A stretch of 64,000 nucleotides of DNA, from the NCBI RefSeq assembly GCF_047663525.1, contig NC_092589.1, positions 83,178,001 to 83,242,000 on the forward strand, read 5' to 3'. Position numbers and translations under genes: made by a program. The notes under the pieces are model-generated. The model had not been told where the DNA came from, ran no database searches, and worked only from the letters and a program-made list of their open reading frames with translations. This DNA is from Anas platyrhynchos. Its lineage: Eukaryota > Chordata > Aves > Anseriformes > Anatidae. Shown in pieces: positions 28,139 to 40,156 of this stretch; position 1 is the stretch's first letter, and the number at the start of each line of letters is the position of its first letter.

Positions 28139-28144
28139 AATAAA
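28139..28144 (+). terminator. AKIRIN2: Distal poly(A) signal AATAAA
   Basis: A canonical hexamer followed after about 40 nt by a GT-rich element (AGTAGTGGGTGGGT). It is the best candidate for the main AKIRIN2 3' end at about 28,160. Confidence 0.65.
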
Positions 28145-28169
28145 CTTAAATCTGAGTGTTTAAATGGAA

Positions 28170-31100
28170 ACTGTATTTACTAGCAGTAGTGGGTGGGTCA
28201 GAATTTCAGGAAAGGAAGTGGATGGAAACCTCACATAATTAATTCTTCAGAGGCCAAGAAATGCTTCTTAGATTGGCTGTGTTGTTTCAGTTAGGGCAGC
28301 ATGTTTGTGACACGACTGACAAAATCCTGATTTAACTGCAGCTGATTCGAAGCAGCTGTGCTTGTCTTCCTTCAGCCTGAAGTGACACCAAAGGAAGTCT
28401 GGTCCTCAGACAGAGCAGGCGCTTGCACCACAAGCTGCAGCTCCCTAGGTGTTGGAGGAGCCGAAGGCGTGCAACCTCTGCGTGTTCTGGGCCTCGGAGT
28501 TTGTTGTTAGATACGCTCAGCTGTTTGCAAACTGCTGTGTAAGCGGTGGCTGCTGCTGCCTGTGTCATTCTGAGTCACAGCACGAGTGACTGAAACGTTA
28601 CTGCATGGTAATTCCAGAGCTCTGTGCCACGGGTAGGAGTATTGCTCATCACCTGACTCGGATTATCTGCTTTGGGGACTTACAAGCAGTTTTAAAGTAA
28701 TCCTTCCATTAAACTGCTCTCTAAATTAACTTACCTAATGTCAACTTCTGCTTAAGTGGAAGTCTGTGCGTACTGGGTCTTCATACCACTTCAAATGAGT
28801 GGGGATTTCTAGCTGAAATGTCCTGGAGCCTGGTAGATCTGTGCATTAATTGGCTCATGCTGTGGGTTATGATTTCAGAGGAGCCCTGTGGGTTCTAGCT
28901 CTTAGTGAACTTCCATTCCCTTGACAGTGATGTGAGTCCAGAATTACGCACGTAGCTGCACTCTCTGAGGATTTTCTGCACGCTTCCCTGAAGCCTGCCT
29001 GACCTTAATATTTGGATTCCTCTTAACCCGTATTTCAGACTGTCAGAGCTCTGCCAGATTGCTCTTGTGGCTCTTCCAGTACTGAGTACTGAACGATCAC
29101 GGTTCTACTAACCTCAAACCTAACTTCTGTTTGTCTCGGGGTTCTCAGCCCCACTCCTTCCTGCTCGTTTTGGGGCCTCCTCCTGCTGTTAACTTGTTGA
29201 GGGCAGGAAAGCCCTTGCTTTTGGGTGGACCACTACCCAGATTCCAGCCTCCTGATGAATCTCCTGTATCTCCAGTGCTCCAGGAGATCTTTGTTCTGGC
29301 TTGATAGGGAAGAGTACGTGCCTAACTGATAATTGGAGGTAGAATTAAAATACCAGCCATTGTGATTGCCTCTCTGTCTCAGCTTATCTTATCCTTCGGG
29401 ATATTAAGAGTTATTATAAATAAGAAGTGATGTCATGGTAGCACCCAGTCATTCCTGTGCTGCTCCAAATTAATGCATAGCAAACAGGCTCCTGGCTGAT
29501 TAATGCCACCATGGGTGCTCATGGCTCACATCTGTGGTATGCCTAATTTGTGCCTGTTTTGGAAATGAGGTCGCATTCTTTGAAAAGTTTCTTCTTTTTT
29601 TTTTTTTAACCTGCTGCTTGTTGTTTGATTTCAGACTGGCTCTTTCTCTAATCTCAGTGATTGATGCGATGCGATGGCTGTCGCATGAAAGGCTTGTTCT
29701 AACAGGTAGCTTGCTCTTCAGTGGGAAAATGGTTGGCTGCTCCATTACTGTTGGGGAAAAAAACAACATAGGGAATCTCAGGTTCTGTGAGGAAGTAGGG
29801 TGGTGCTTAAAAAAAACAACACCTGCTTTGGAGAATCTTTTCAGAGGTGTTTTGGAGGGCTTAGGGTAAAGCAGAAGTGGGTAAGACTCAACAATTAGTG
29901 TATTCTTGGCGCTGGGTTTTGTGGTTTCCAGAGCTTTTGTTGATGATTTTGCAATTTGCTTGTCACTGCAGTCCAAAAGCAAAGCAAATTGAGGACAGTT
30001 GACTGCAACTTTACAGATGGAAACCAAAGATCTTGGTTAACTTGTTGTTAAGATAGTGACGCTTAAATTCTTTTCAAGCAGATCTTGGTTACTGTAAACT
30101 GAAAAAGCAGCACATACTTTGTGTGTTGATTTTTGTCTAGATAGGAAAGATACAACCAGGAGGTTCTTCAGCATTTATCAAGGATGAAAAGGAAGGAGAT
30201 TGGTGCAATCTGGTGTGCTGATGCTTGAGGTCTGCTCAAGCAATCTCACACAGCAAGACCATTACCAGATTCTGGGTAAAGGCTGTGTTTTGGGAAGGAT
30301 TCTCTCCGGCCCTCAGTTGGGAATTGGGAAGGATTTATCTGAGCGATTCTGCAGTGGGGAAGAGAAACATTTAAGCTGGAAAAATATTAAGAGTTTATGC
30401 TCTTCTTGTGACCTTTGCATGGAAGTAATGCGATGAAAAATGTGAGGGTGAATGTTTGCCTTTAACACCAGGTTTTATTTGCTGTTGTAGTAGGCTCCGT
30501 GTATCTTCTAGTTTCTCTTGAAAACTCTCACGTTCTTGTTGTTTGAAACCAGTAGAGGTATCAGGGACAAAATACTTCATATAGAAGAACAGAGAATATA
30601 GGAAATCCTTCAAACAGCAGTTAAGTGACTTCCAGGTTTAACTTCGGGCCACGCTTTTGTTGACAGCTGAGGGTGTTGAAGAACACCGTACGGTTACTGG
30701 TTCAGAGGTGAGCGAGGTTTGTGCTTAGTTTCAGATCTGGTATCGCAGTGCCAGCTTTGGCCTTGCTTTTCATGAGCGCTGCGCACAGGGAAGGGCTCCT
30801 GGGGGGCTGCAGAATGTGCTACTAGTGCAGGCAACTGTAGAAACTAAAATTTTAAATTACATATATACGGTCGATTCCACTCTTCCTTTATGTATTTCAG
30901 CTAGGGTGAATGTGGAATATGTACAGCAAACAGTTGTAAAATAAATTGAGAGAAGCCCTAGACCCCTAGCACCAGGGTTTTGTTCAGGGTGAGTTTCACA
31001 GCTGTACCATCTCTGCTTTTCCTGATGTTGGTGCAAGATTTAGCAGTTAAATTCCATAGGCAGCTGGGATCCTGACTGTGAAACCAGCCTCTGAACAGAG

Positions 31101-33430
31101 ACAAACTGGATAAGGCTCGCAAATTTTGTCTATTCTTTTAAAAATGTCCAACCCTCCTTGTGGAAGGAAATGAAATGACATATTACTTCTTACATAATTT
31201 TAGTCATCTTTTTCCCTTTTATGCATCTTTCAGTGTATGAAGTGCCACGTACTGAAGGATTTGATCCCAAGCAACCATAAATAGCCTAGCAAGCTTGGGT
31301 GACTTTAAGGTTCTGAATTCCTCGTCATTACAGGGAAGAAACGGCCATGAACTATTAATTTTGCTATTTATTTTTGATGTCATGTTGCCAGCTCATGTAG
31401 TGGTTGAACATCACATACTGTGAAAGCTTGTGTCTCTTTGTTTCCAAATATCCCAATCCCTAAAAGCTCTGAGAGAGTGTGTGGTTGGATTTTGAAGGAT
31501 CGGGCCCTGTTAGGGGAGGGGAGGCTGCAGGAGGTGGCTGAGGACAGGTGTGGGGGGTGTTTGGCTGCTCATCCTGCTGATCAGTGACACATTTCAATGT
31601 TTTGCTGCTCACATTGGTATTTCAAGCCTATTTGCAGAATAAATAGGTCAGGTTCAGAGCAGAGGAAGCCTATGCAGCATTCTTCTCCTGAAATTAGTCT
31701 TTCCTCTCTGCTTCTTGGAAATAAAAAGCCTGTGGAGCACACGTAGATGCCCCTGGCTTGTCTCTGGAATGAAGCACAGTTGAGTTAGTTTACCCCCATG
31801 TCTTGGCAGAAGGGAGGAACGTCAGCACTGCTCCCATGAGATCCTAAAACTTACTGTTCCGAGTTCCTGCCCTTGCCTTTCCCAAGTTGTGTATTTAAGC
31901 AGTAAAGGCTGATAAGCTCATCTTCCGCAACCTTTAATTTGCTTGACACCATTTAGAGCATACGCACAGCAGGAAGCACTGCAGTTAGAATGACTGGAAA
32001 ATACATGACTCCTACTCTCCAAGGGTATTTAACACAAACTCCTGTGTAAATAGCTCGTGAAGTTCCAGCTTTTCGTAAGAGGACTTATCCTGCCCTTGTA
32101 GGGCTCTGTTTTACTTACGTGGTACAAACTTCAGAGCTCCGGGCTATCGTTATCAGCTGTTTTGGGTAGGAAGGCTGAAGTGCCACTGCAGCTAAGTGGG
32201 AGCATCTGGCTTCTCGTGACAGCTGGATGTTTGCGCTCAACTGCCTCCAACCAAAGGAGAGTGACGGCACTCAGCTGAGGACTGGGAGGTTTTCTTTGGT
32301 GGTAAACACAGTCTTTCACAATAAACCGAGTCATTCCCACCCAGCGCAAAGTCTAAACACTCTTCTGGAGCAGTGCAGCCGGTCGCGAGGTGATAAGGCT
32401 GACCTGAGGCCTCCACCCCGTGACTGCAGAGCACGAACCACAGCCCGGGGGGGGGGGGCAGTTTATCAACGTGGAGCAGAGGCACTGTGCTGCAGGGGAA
32501 GGCTTCTTCCATGGTTGGAAAACACATTTGCTGCCCAAACAGGGTGAAGGCAAAGCCTAAAGCATAAGATGGGCAGGGCAGCTCTTGAAGGGCAAAGAAA
32601 AGTCTTCTTTCTTGCTGGTAGTGCTGTCTCTACTGCTGTGCTCGTTGATGCGGTGTCATGGACTGGAGAGCTGTCACATAAGCAGTGCTTCCCTGCTCTC
32701 AGCTGTTTCTTTTGCTTGTGTCGAATACAAATCATCAGCAAAGAGAAAAGAGATGGTGTGTGGATTTTACTGCCTTCCTCCAAGATGTGTGAGCGCCATA
32801 TTCTTCTTTGGCCTTTGTTGACACAAATTCCCCACAGCTAAGCTCCTACTTATCCTCAGTACAACAAGGGAATGAGTCAAAGTTTGCATTTGCTCTTCTC
32901 AGACAACATAACGCTGTATCTTCAGACGTATTGTCACTTTCTCTGCTTCAAGATCAAGTTTTTCAGGGTGCTAGGACTGGTTCTGCTTTGAAGGACACGC
33001 AGCAGATGCCAAGCACAGGAGCTTATTGTCTTCCTTAGCATACTGAAATCTGTACTTCAGGGAGGGGGAAGGCATTTTATACTGATGATTCAAATCCTAT
33101 CAGATCGTGAGCAAGTTAATAATGCTGCTTCATCACTTCTGCAGCTGACACATCCCCTGTTCTCATTTTGGCTTGGCATCCTGAATTATATCAGCACAGC
33201 GTTAAGTATTGCACATCAAAGCTGATGAACACTGGCACACCACTACAGTATCTGGAACACGAGCAGCAATAGAGCAGTGCATTACGATATGGAGGCAGGG
33301 TGTTAAAAAACAACATTGTGACTGCAGTTCCTCCAGGCACTGGGAATGTAGCTCAGCGTTCAGTCAGCCTTGACTCGGACTCAGCTTGCTAAGTCAGTTA
33401 AGACTAGTTTAGTGGGAACACAGCCATCGC
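28170..33430. other. Intergenic region between convergent AKIRIN2 and ORC3
   Basis: About 5.3 kb with no exon, RNA gene or clear repeat. The longest frame is 175 codons on the minus strand (29,500-30,027), low-complexity and Lys-rich at its C-terminal end, and not recognised. A run of twelve G lies near 32,447. Confidence 0.75.
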
Positions 33431-33450
33431 CCAGCGTTACAAAGAACAGC

Positions 33451-33456
33451 TTTATT
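33451..33456 (-). terminator. ORC3: ORC3 poly(A) signal AATAAA
   Basis: AATAAA on the minus strand only 17 nt beyond the ORC3 stop codon. The sequence after it (TTCTTTGTAACGC, then GGCTGTGTT) offers a GT-rich downstream element. The 3' UTR would then be only about 40-50 nt. Confidence 0.7.
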
Positions 33457-33473
33457 AAGGTTCTGGTGGCACA

Positions 33474-33579
33474 TTAACAGCCTCCCCATGTCAGCCTCGC
33501 CACGTGATCGGTTTTCTGCTTGCTGGGCTTGATGAAACCCAGGAGTTCCAGTTCTGAAACCGCTCGAATAAAACGAGCG
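33474..33579 (-). CDS. ORC3: ORC3 in-window exon 18 (terminal)
   Basis: Completes a split His codon (CA|C), then encodes [20 protein letters not shown] through LTWGGC and TAA. This is the winged-helix end of ORC3. The acceptor is ATGTCCAG|CGCTCG. Confidence 0.96.
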
Positions 33580-36500
33580 CTGGACATGTCCGTCAAGGAA
33601 ACTGAAGACACTTTTAATGATGATAACCAACAGGGATACCATCATCTCCCAGAGGGGAAGATTGCTAAGTTATGGTAAACATTGATTACACAAAATGTGT
33701 TGCACACTAAAATTGTTAGAAAGAGCATGCCTGGCCTCCAGAAGCACAAATAATCTAAACAGTGTTTCTTTTTGCTACCTGAAAACAATGTGGCAACAAA
33801 GGAACATTCCTTTTCACTTGAAAAGAAGCTTTAAACCTATGAAAATACTAATTTTATGTCTCTCTGAAGAATTTCCACTGATGTCCATTAACAAGAAAAT
33901 GGGGAGCAAGATACTTCCACAGAGATTTTTGGGGGGGTTCATAGAACAGCAGAGGTGCAGTGGCACAGCATCACCACATACACAAACTCATCCTCATACA
34001 GCTGTTCACCCCTGCAGCAGCACTACTGCTGTAGCCATGAGTTGTGGTTCCAGTGCCCGTCCTTCAGATCCTCTGAAGTGGGAATTAGGACCGAGCGAGA
34101 AGCAGGATGGATGTTTTGTGCAAGCCAGGAGCCTCAGCTCTGAGGTAGCAGAGCTCATGGTTTCTGCAGAGACTGCTTCATAAGCATTTCCTCTGCTAAT
34201 GCTTTAATTGTCCCCATAAGAGTAAACTACCAACTCTTTCCATCTCCTCTCTAGGTCACAACTGTCCTGCCTCTTCCTCAGTAATGCTCTCCTCCTGCAT
34301 AAGCAGATGTACCAACTCTCAGATGATTTAACTCAGAACAGCTGCTTCATCTTGTTTCAAGCTCTGTTGCTTCTATTTCAGATCCAAAACGCTCCTCTGG
34401 ACAAAAGCTGCTCCCTTACCTCACCACTCCCAGCCCAACTATTTCACATGATCCGTTTCTGTGACTCTGCACATAAAGACTGCTTGAGCCACTTAACTAA
34501 TCCAGGAAAAATAAGACATCAGCGCACAAAAAGCTGTGTTTTAAGAATCCTGGTTCACTAATCCCATAAGCATTTGAACGTCAAATAAATTTAAGACCGA
34601 AGTGAGAAAGGATACTGGATAACATCATCCACCTCGTCTGAGGAAGGTGCATCTGCATTTGGTCCCTCAACTGCCGTCACCACAGTTGAGAAAGCCTAGA
34701 AAGGGAAAAGCAGCACAGATTTAACACGTTTCATGAACAGGCAGAGCTGCATGTAAAATAACGAGCTCTGAGCTAATCACTGTCACCCAGGGGGAATGAG
34801 ATCTCGGAACAGTAACTCTGGCAATGTCAGTTCCACAGCAATCCAGAGAGCAAGCAAGGTTACACATTACCAGGGAAGGCACACAGAATGAAAGAAGGTG
34901 ACTCCCTGAACTCACAACTACATTTTACATTCTAAATACACTTCTGGTTCCTGACCCATTCTCAGAAAAAAAATTCAGAAAGTGAGACTCTGTAAACCAT
35001 CTGGAAAAATGAAGCTGGCTGCAGAGAGATCTATAAAACTGAGTGACATCAGGAGGCTGGATAGGGATCTGAGGTGCACTTTCTCTTCCACTACACAAGC
35101 AAGGCAGCAGCAAATGAAGCACATTCAGAGAAGAGGGGTGTTCTGTGCACGGCATGTAGTGAAGCTGAACAATTCTTTCCCACAAGCTGCTGTGGTTCCT
35201 GAAAACTTGCACTGCTCAAGTAATCCAGTTAGACTTAATAAAATACAGAGAAAACATTCCAGATTAGGAAATAGTGGAACTAAAACATGGCTGTTGGGAA
35301 GTACTCAGAGAATGTATCATCTTGATGCACATTCTCTTCTTATACTGCCCTTTGGCCATGGTATGAGACAGGGTATCAGGCTTGACACTTTGCTCTTCCC
35401 TAGCATAAGGCATTCTGCCCCAAAGCCCCACACTTCAGTGGTAGCGCTTCCCTGCCTCCCTGAAAGTATCATAAAATATTTAAAGGGGGAACAAGGTAGC
35501 TTTGCGAAGCGTAACGTCTGATCTGCAAGTGTGAAACAGAAGAATTTCATCACGGAGTAACAATGCTGGAAATAAATGATTCACAGCAGGCGGGAGGGAG
35601 GACTCTGTGGGCTGGGGCTCTGGAGACACCGTGTTCTTGTGCAGGAGGGACTGGGGCTGGCAATGAGTTGGTTGTTGAGGGGCACACCAGAAAAGCAGGC
35701 ACACAGCAAAGAGGTAAATGAGGAAAATACTGCAAGCAGCTGGAGGCACGGCTTGCATCCTTACATACCTCTAGCCAATCAACAAGATTGATTAATCTGC
35801 CGCATTCCAAATGGAGCTTGTAGACTATGCATATGTCAGGGGCTTTATTAGAAATGCTTCCTCCATCGCTTCTCAAAGCTTGGCTCTGATGAAAGACAAA
35901 GGCAGTACCCCCAGTCAGTTCTTAATCCTCAACAATCTATGAGGCTAGATAAAACATTGCACCAGGAAATTCACACAGTAAGTATTTTAACCAAATGTTC
36001 ACTGTTCGTGTGTTTAGTGCTAAGTTGGTGGCGCAAAGAAATAAACAGAACAACAACAACAACAAAGAAACACTATTAAAAAAAAAAAAAAAAAAAACAG
36101 CTCTCCTAGGTACTTTGCTCCTTGTGGTCCTTCTACCATTTTTTCTACTTATTCAAATGATTCTCTGCTTGGGCTTTTTCCTGTTTCTCTAGAGAGAAAT
36201 ATTCTGTTCTGTGGATTCAAGAAAAGAAACCTCTCATGATTAATCTCAGGCCTTACTATGTAAGGCCCTCATCCCCCCTCAGAAAGGAAAGTCTTAGCAA
36301 AAATCTGTCACATGGGCTAAAAACCAGAATTGTTTCATTCATCTCAGAGTTTTATCTTTGAAATGCAACAATCATTTCTCTGGCTTGAAACTCAACACCT
36401 ACAAAGGCAGAAGTCTGATTTCTCATAAACTGTACTGTGTCAGGAAATCCAGGTCATCAGCACCAAACCATTTACTGTGTAAGTAAACCAAAAACCAAAA

Positions 36501-39500
36501 ACCACTGGAGCTAGAAGAAAGTCTCCGCATGGCTGCAGAAATTTATGACATTTCACCTCAGTTCATAATTTTATTCAGTTTTCAGTCTCACATACTCTTA
36601 AGAAGCCAGCTCCTGTAATAAAACAACTTTGGATCATTCCTTTCAGTTCCTAGAAATTTTTGCTAAAATGCTCTTATATGTCAGTAAAAATACACCAGCA
36701 AACATGCCAGACTTGTCCTAGTCCTACCTTCATAAATAAAAGCTTTTCAAGATAGGAAAGAAGGTTGGGCAAAACCCACAGCTTTGCTCAGGAATCTTTA
36801 GCTTACGTTTTATCTGTATCAGTTCCTGCAATTTGTGAGGCTCATATTCAATAAAAAAAAGACCTCTCAGATGATCAAGTCCAACCCCGTTACTGTGCTA
36901 CCAACTAACAGGGGCGAAGTTACTAGTAACTGTTAGTTACTAGAAGATCTTGTGGCTCACCACTACCCATGGGGGTTGCCCCACACTTCTTTCCTCTCGG
37001 CTACCTCTCCTAACTCCACGGCTTCCAACCACTCACCTTGGTGCTAACTCTGGTGCTGCTGGACACTTAGCATTGAAACCTAATCCTTCAGATTTTGTTT
37101 TTAATGCCAGCCTAAAGCTTGTCCGTTCACAACCTGAATTGGCTTTGGAGAGCATCCAGCAAGCACCAGAGCAACCTCAGTTGTCCCTGGAAGGAAACTA
37201 GACTGAGAGGCAGGATGCAGCAGGGCTCACTCCTTGAGATCAATGTTACCCCACAGTCAAGAACAAAATCTGCATGACCATCTAAACCCCGGGAAGATCC
37301 AAAAATGACATTTCCTTGAGCTGATACAACCCTAAGCAGTGACTTGCTGATATTCCAGGTTACAACTTGCTGTGTTTTCCTGAGACCAATGAAAACAGAA
37401 TTGTTCTTTTTTGTGTGTGCATTGTTTTTTCAGGATAAGTATGCTCTTTGGTTTGGATTTAGCTAAATAAATAACTAGACTAGTCTTGTAAGAAATGCAT
37501 CACATTATTAATCATTTGCTAGTATGGCACTGAAGCAGATCCTCTTCTGTCCTAGTCCTGTGGTAGGAACAGCTCTAAAAAACCTTGCTCTGGTCACATC
37601 CCAGGAAAATACAAGCCATACAGAAGTCACAGGTACAAGCAAGAAAAAGATTTGACTCACATGGGTTAAAATGCTAAGCAAGGTACTCAGCCAATACTGC
37701 TGCTACTAGAAACTATGTCAAAACCTTCACAATTTACTCAAACATCAAAAACATGTTGAAGTACGTCACAGAACAAAGTGCAGGATGGCAGAGGACTTTA
37801 AGTCCTGTCAGCTCATCAAAGAGAATACTCATTCAACATGTTAGCAGCTAGATTTTGCTGACTTTCCTGATCTTTACATTTTTTTTCTATAGCATAAATT
37901 AGTGATGTTCACATTAGGTTTCCTCGGTGGTAGCCCACTTGCTAACTGCCATTTTCACAAATCAGACCAAGCAATTTTAGACAAAGTCCTGCACACAGCA
38001 AAACCCTCATTCAAACAGAGGCACGGTGCCAACAAACCCAACACAAACTAGGCTGTGGATTTCAAAGACCGATCTTTATTAAGCTTGGTTTCTGGTAATT
38101 AAGTGTTGGCTCCGATTCAAGTACCACATAAACACACAGATACAGCTATAACCAATGTCTTCTTCAAAACTGCAATCATACTTTTTAAGAGAAATATCAA
38201 GGCACAAGTATAACTCCAAGTAGCATATATATTCTATACGCTACAATCTATATTCTATATGCTATAATGAAGGATAAACCAGAGAAATGTATGTTCACTC
38301 CTGCTCCAAATCGTGTGCTTCTCCTTTCTTCCCTTTCACGGGTCATCCCAAGAACTTGATACATGAAATAACTGGGGAAGAGGCTGTTTTTCTTCTCTAG
38401 AAAAAGGTCAGGCTCGCTAACAGGATCAATGACAATCCTTTTTTTGAGCTAAGGAAAGACAGGATGTCAATATACAACCGATATTGAAATTAATGTAAAA
38501 AGAAAAGGACTCTTAAATATGCTTGTATTTAAGCTATTGTAAATTTCCTCACTATGCCTTCACCTCACAGCAAGCCTACACAGTGAGGCTTCAGCACCAG
38601 CACTGCAAAGAAAGTCTCTGGAAAAAGCCTGACACAATTTTTTTCCCTTGGACACAGTCCTCCCATTCATAATGGAGGACAAAATGACTTTTCTGCTACA
38701 TCCATAGAAGATCACAACTAGAACAGGCTCTGGAAAACAGCTTTCCCATATAAAACTCTTTCCATAATCAGCCTCTTTATTTCAGCCAGCCAGATTCCCT
38801 AGCTCTTAGCAAAGTCCCCAGTTGCTTATCAACACTGCCGTGCTGGTTCTCTGCAAAACATCTGAGCACGTGCCAAGCTTCATGAAACAGCAAAACTAAG
38901 ACTTGAACATCATCCTCGTGTACAGCCTTCTGAAACTACTCCAGCTCTGCAAACAGCTCACTGGTTTCTTACCTTCAGGTAGGAGTATGGGTTATTCAGA
39001 GCCGTGTGAAGTGCAACCCTGGGGGCAGCGTTCAAGTGCTCGCGAAGAATGCTGGCTGTGTTGAAATACACTATCTCATGCAGCGTCTTGTGGTCTGCAG
39101 GAACAAGGTAATTTCTGAAAAAGCAACATGAGGTACGGGGCGAGGAAGGGAGATACAAGCTTTACCTTAAGGGAAAACAACAGAACTTTACTGCAGTCAG
39201 AGAGTACGATAATGTATTTCAACCAGTACTGACAAATCCCCCCCCCCCGCCCCCCCCAAAAAGATGAACAGGACCGGAATCAATTTTTAAGCAGGGAAGT
39301 CAATAGTTAGCAACTCTGCATCTGAGGGATTTAACTTGGAATTCTAGCTGGGCCAGACAAACTAAAAAAAAAAGGGCATAAATGCTAACACCAGCTAGGT
39401 ACTCTACTCCACAAATCCTACTGATCCATCTTGAGGCCATCTCTATCTTCATATTTGAAGCTTTTTTTTGGCACTTCTGTTAGCTTCTCTTCCCCCACCC

Positions 39501-40119
39501 ATGCCAACACAGGCTTTCAACCTGCCACCTCCCTTCACTAAGGCTGCACAGTTAACAAGTGCCTTCATCTCTTACCCCACACACCCCAAGCCTTGCAAAT
39601 TTTCATCCACAAAGCTGCCTCCAATACCTTATTTGCTATGCCTTACTTGCCAAAAATGTCTAGGATATCACACTTGGCATCTAGAGTTTCATAAATAGAA
39701 CAGACCAGCAAAGATTAGAGTAAAAACCCTTGACTTTATTTCATAACGTACACCCAGCCCTCCCCTCAACTTCACTCTGCAGACAAAATAAGTTTGTCAG
39801 TTTTTGTGCCAATTACTTCTAACCTATGGAAAACAGGTTGTATTATTTTTTTTTCTAGAGTGGTCAAAGGAAGAATAATAAGGGGGAAAAGAAACAGCAT
39901 GCTTCATACCACAGGGACTAAGACATAATTTTGACAAGATTATTCCCATGTTAACTTGTTAGCAAACTTTGTTTTAACTTACGATGCAAACTAATGCAAG
40001 AATATAAAATAGAGAAGCTCACCTTACAACGCTGTCTATATAGTCAACAACTTCAAAACGAAGCATTTCAAACTTTGTCAGTTTCTTAGACCGCCTTGAT
40101 TCCTTCAACTCCAACAAAG

Positions 40120-40156
<37 letters not shown>

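Larger units (their letters stand above)
27422..28165 (+). other. AKIRIN2: AKIRIN2 3' UTR
   Basis: Inferred from the stop codon to the distal poly(A) signal. It contains a 95-codon ORF (27,418-27,705) that overlaps the stop, a Pumilio-type TGTAAATA at 27,748-27,755, and three AATAAA signals. The end point about 20 nt after the last signal is an estimate. Confidence 0.7.

Noticed and set aside
29500..30027. 175-codon minus-strand ORF in the intergenic region
   Set aside because: Ser/Lys-rich without family similarity, and its Lys-rich end comes from a poly-T run on the plus strand. There is no splice or poly(A) context.
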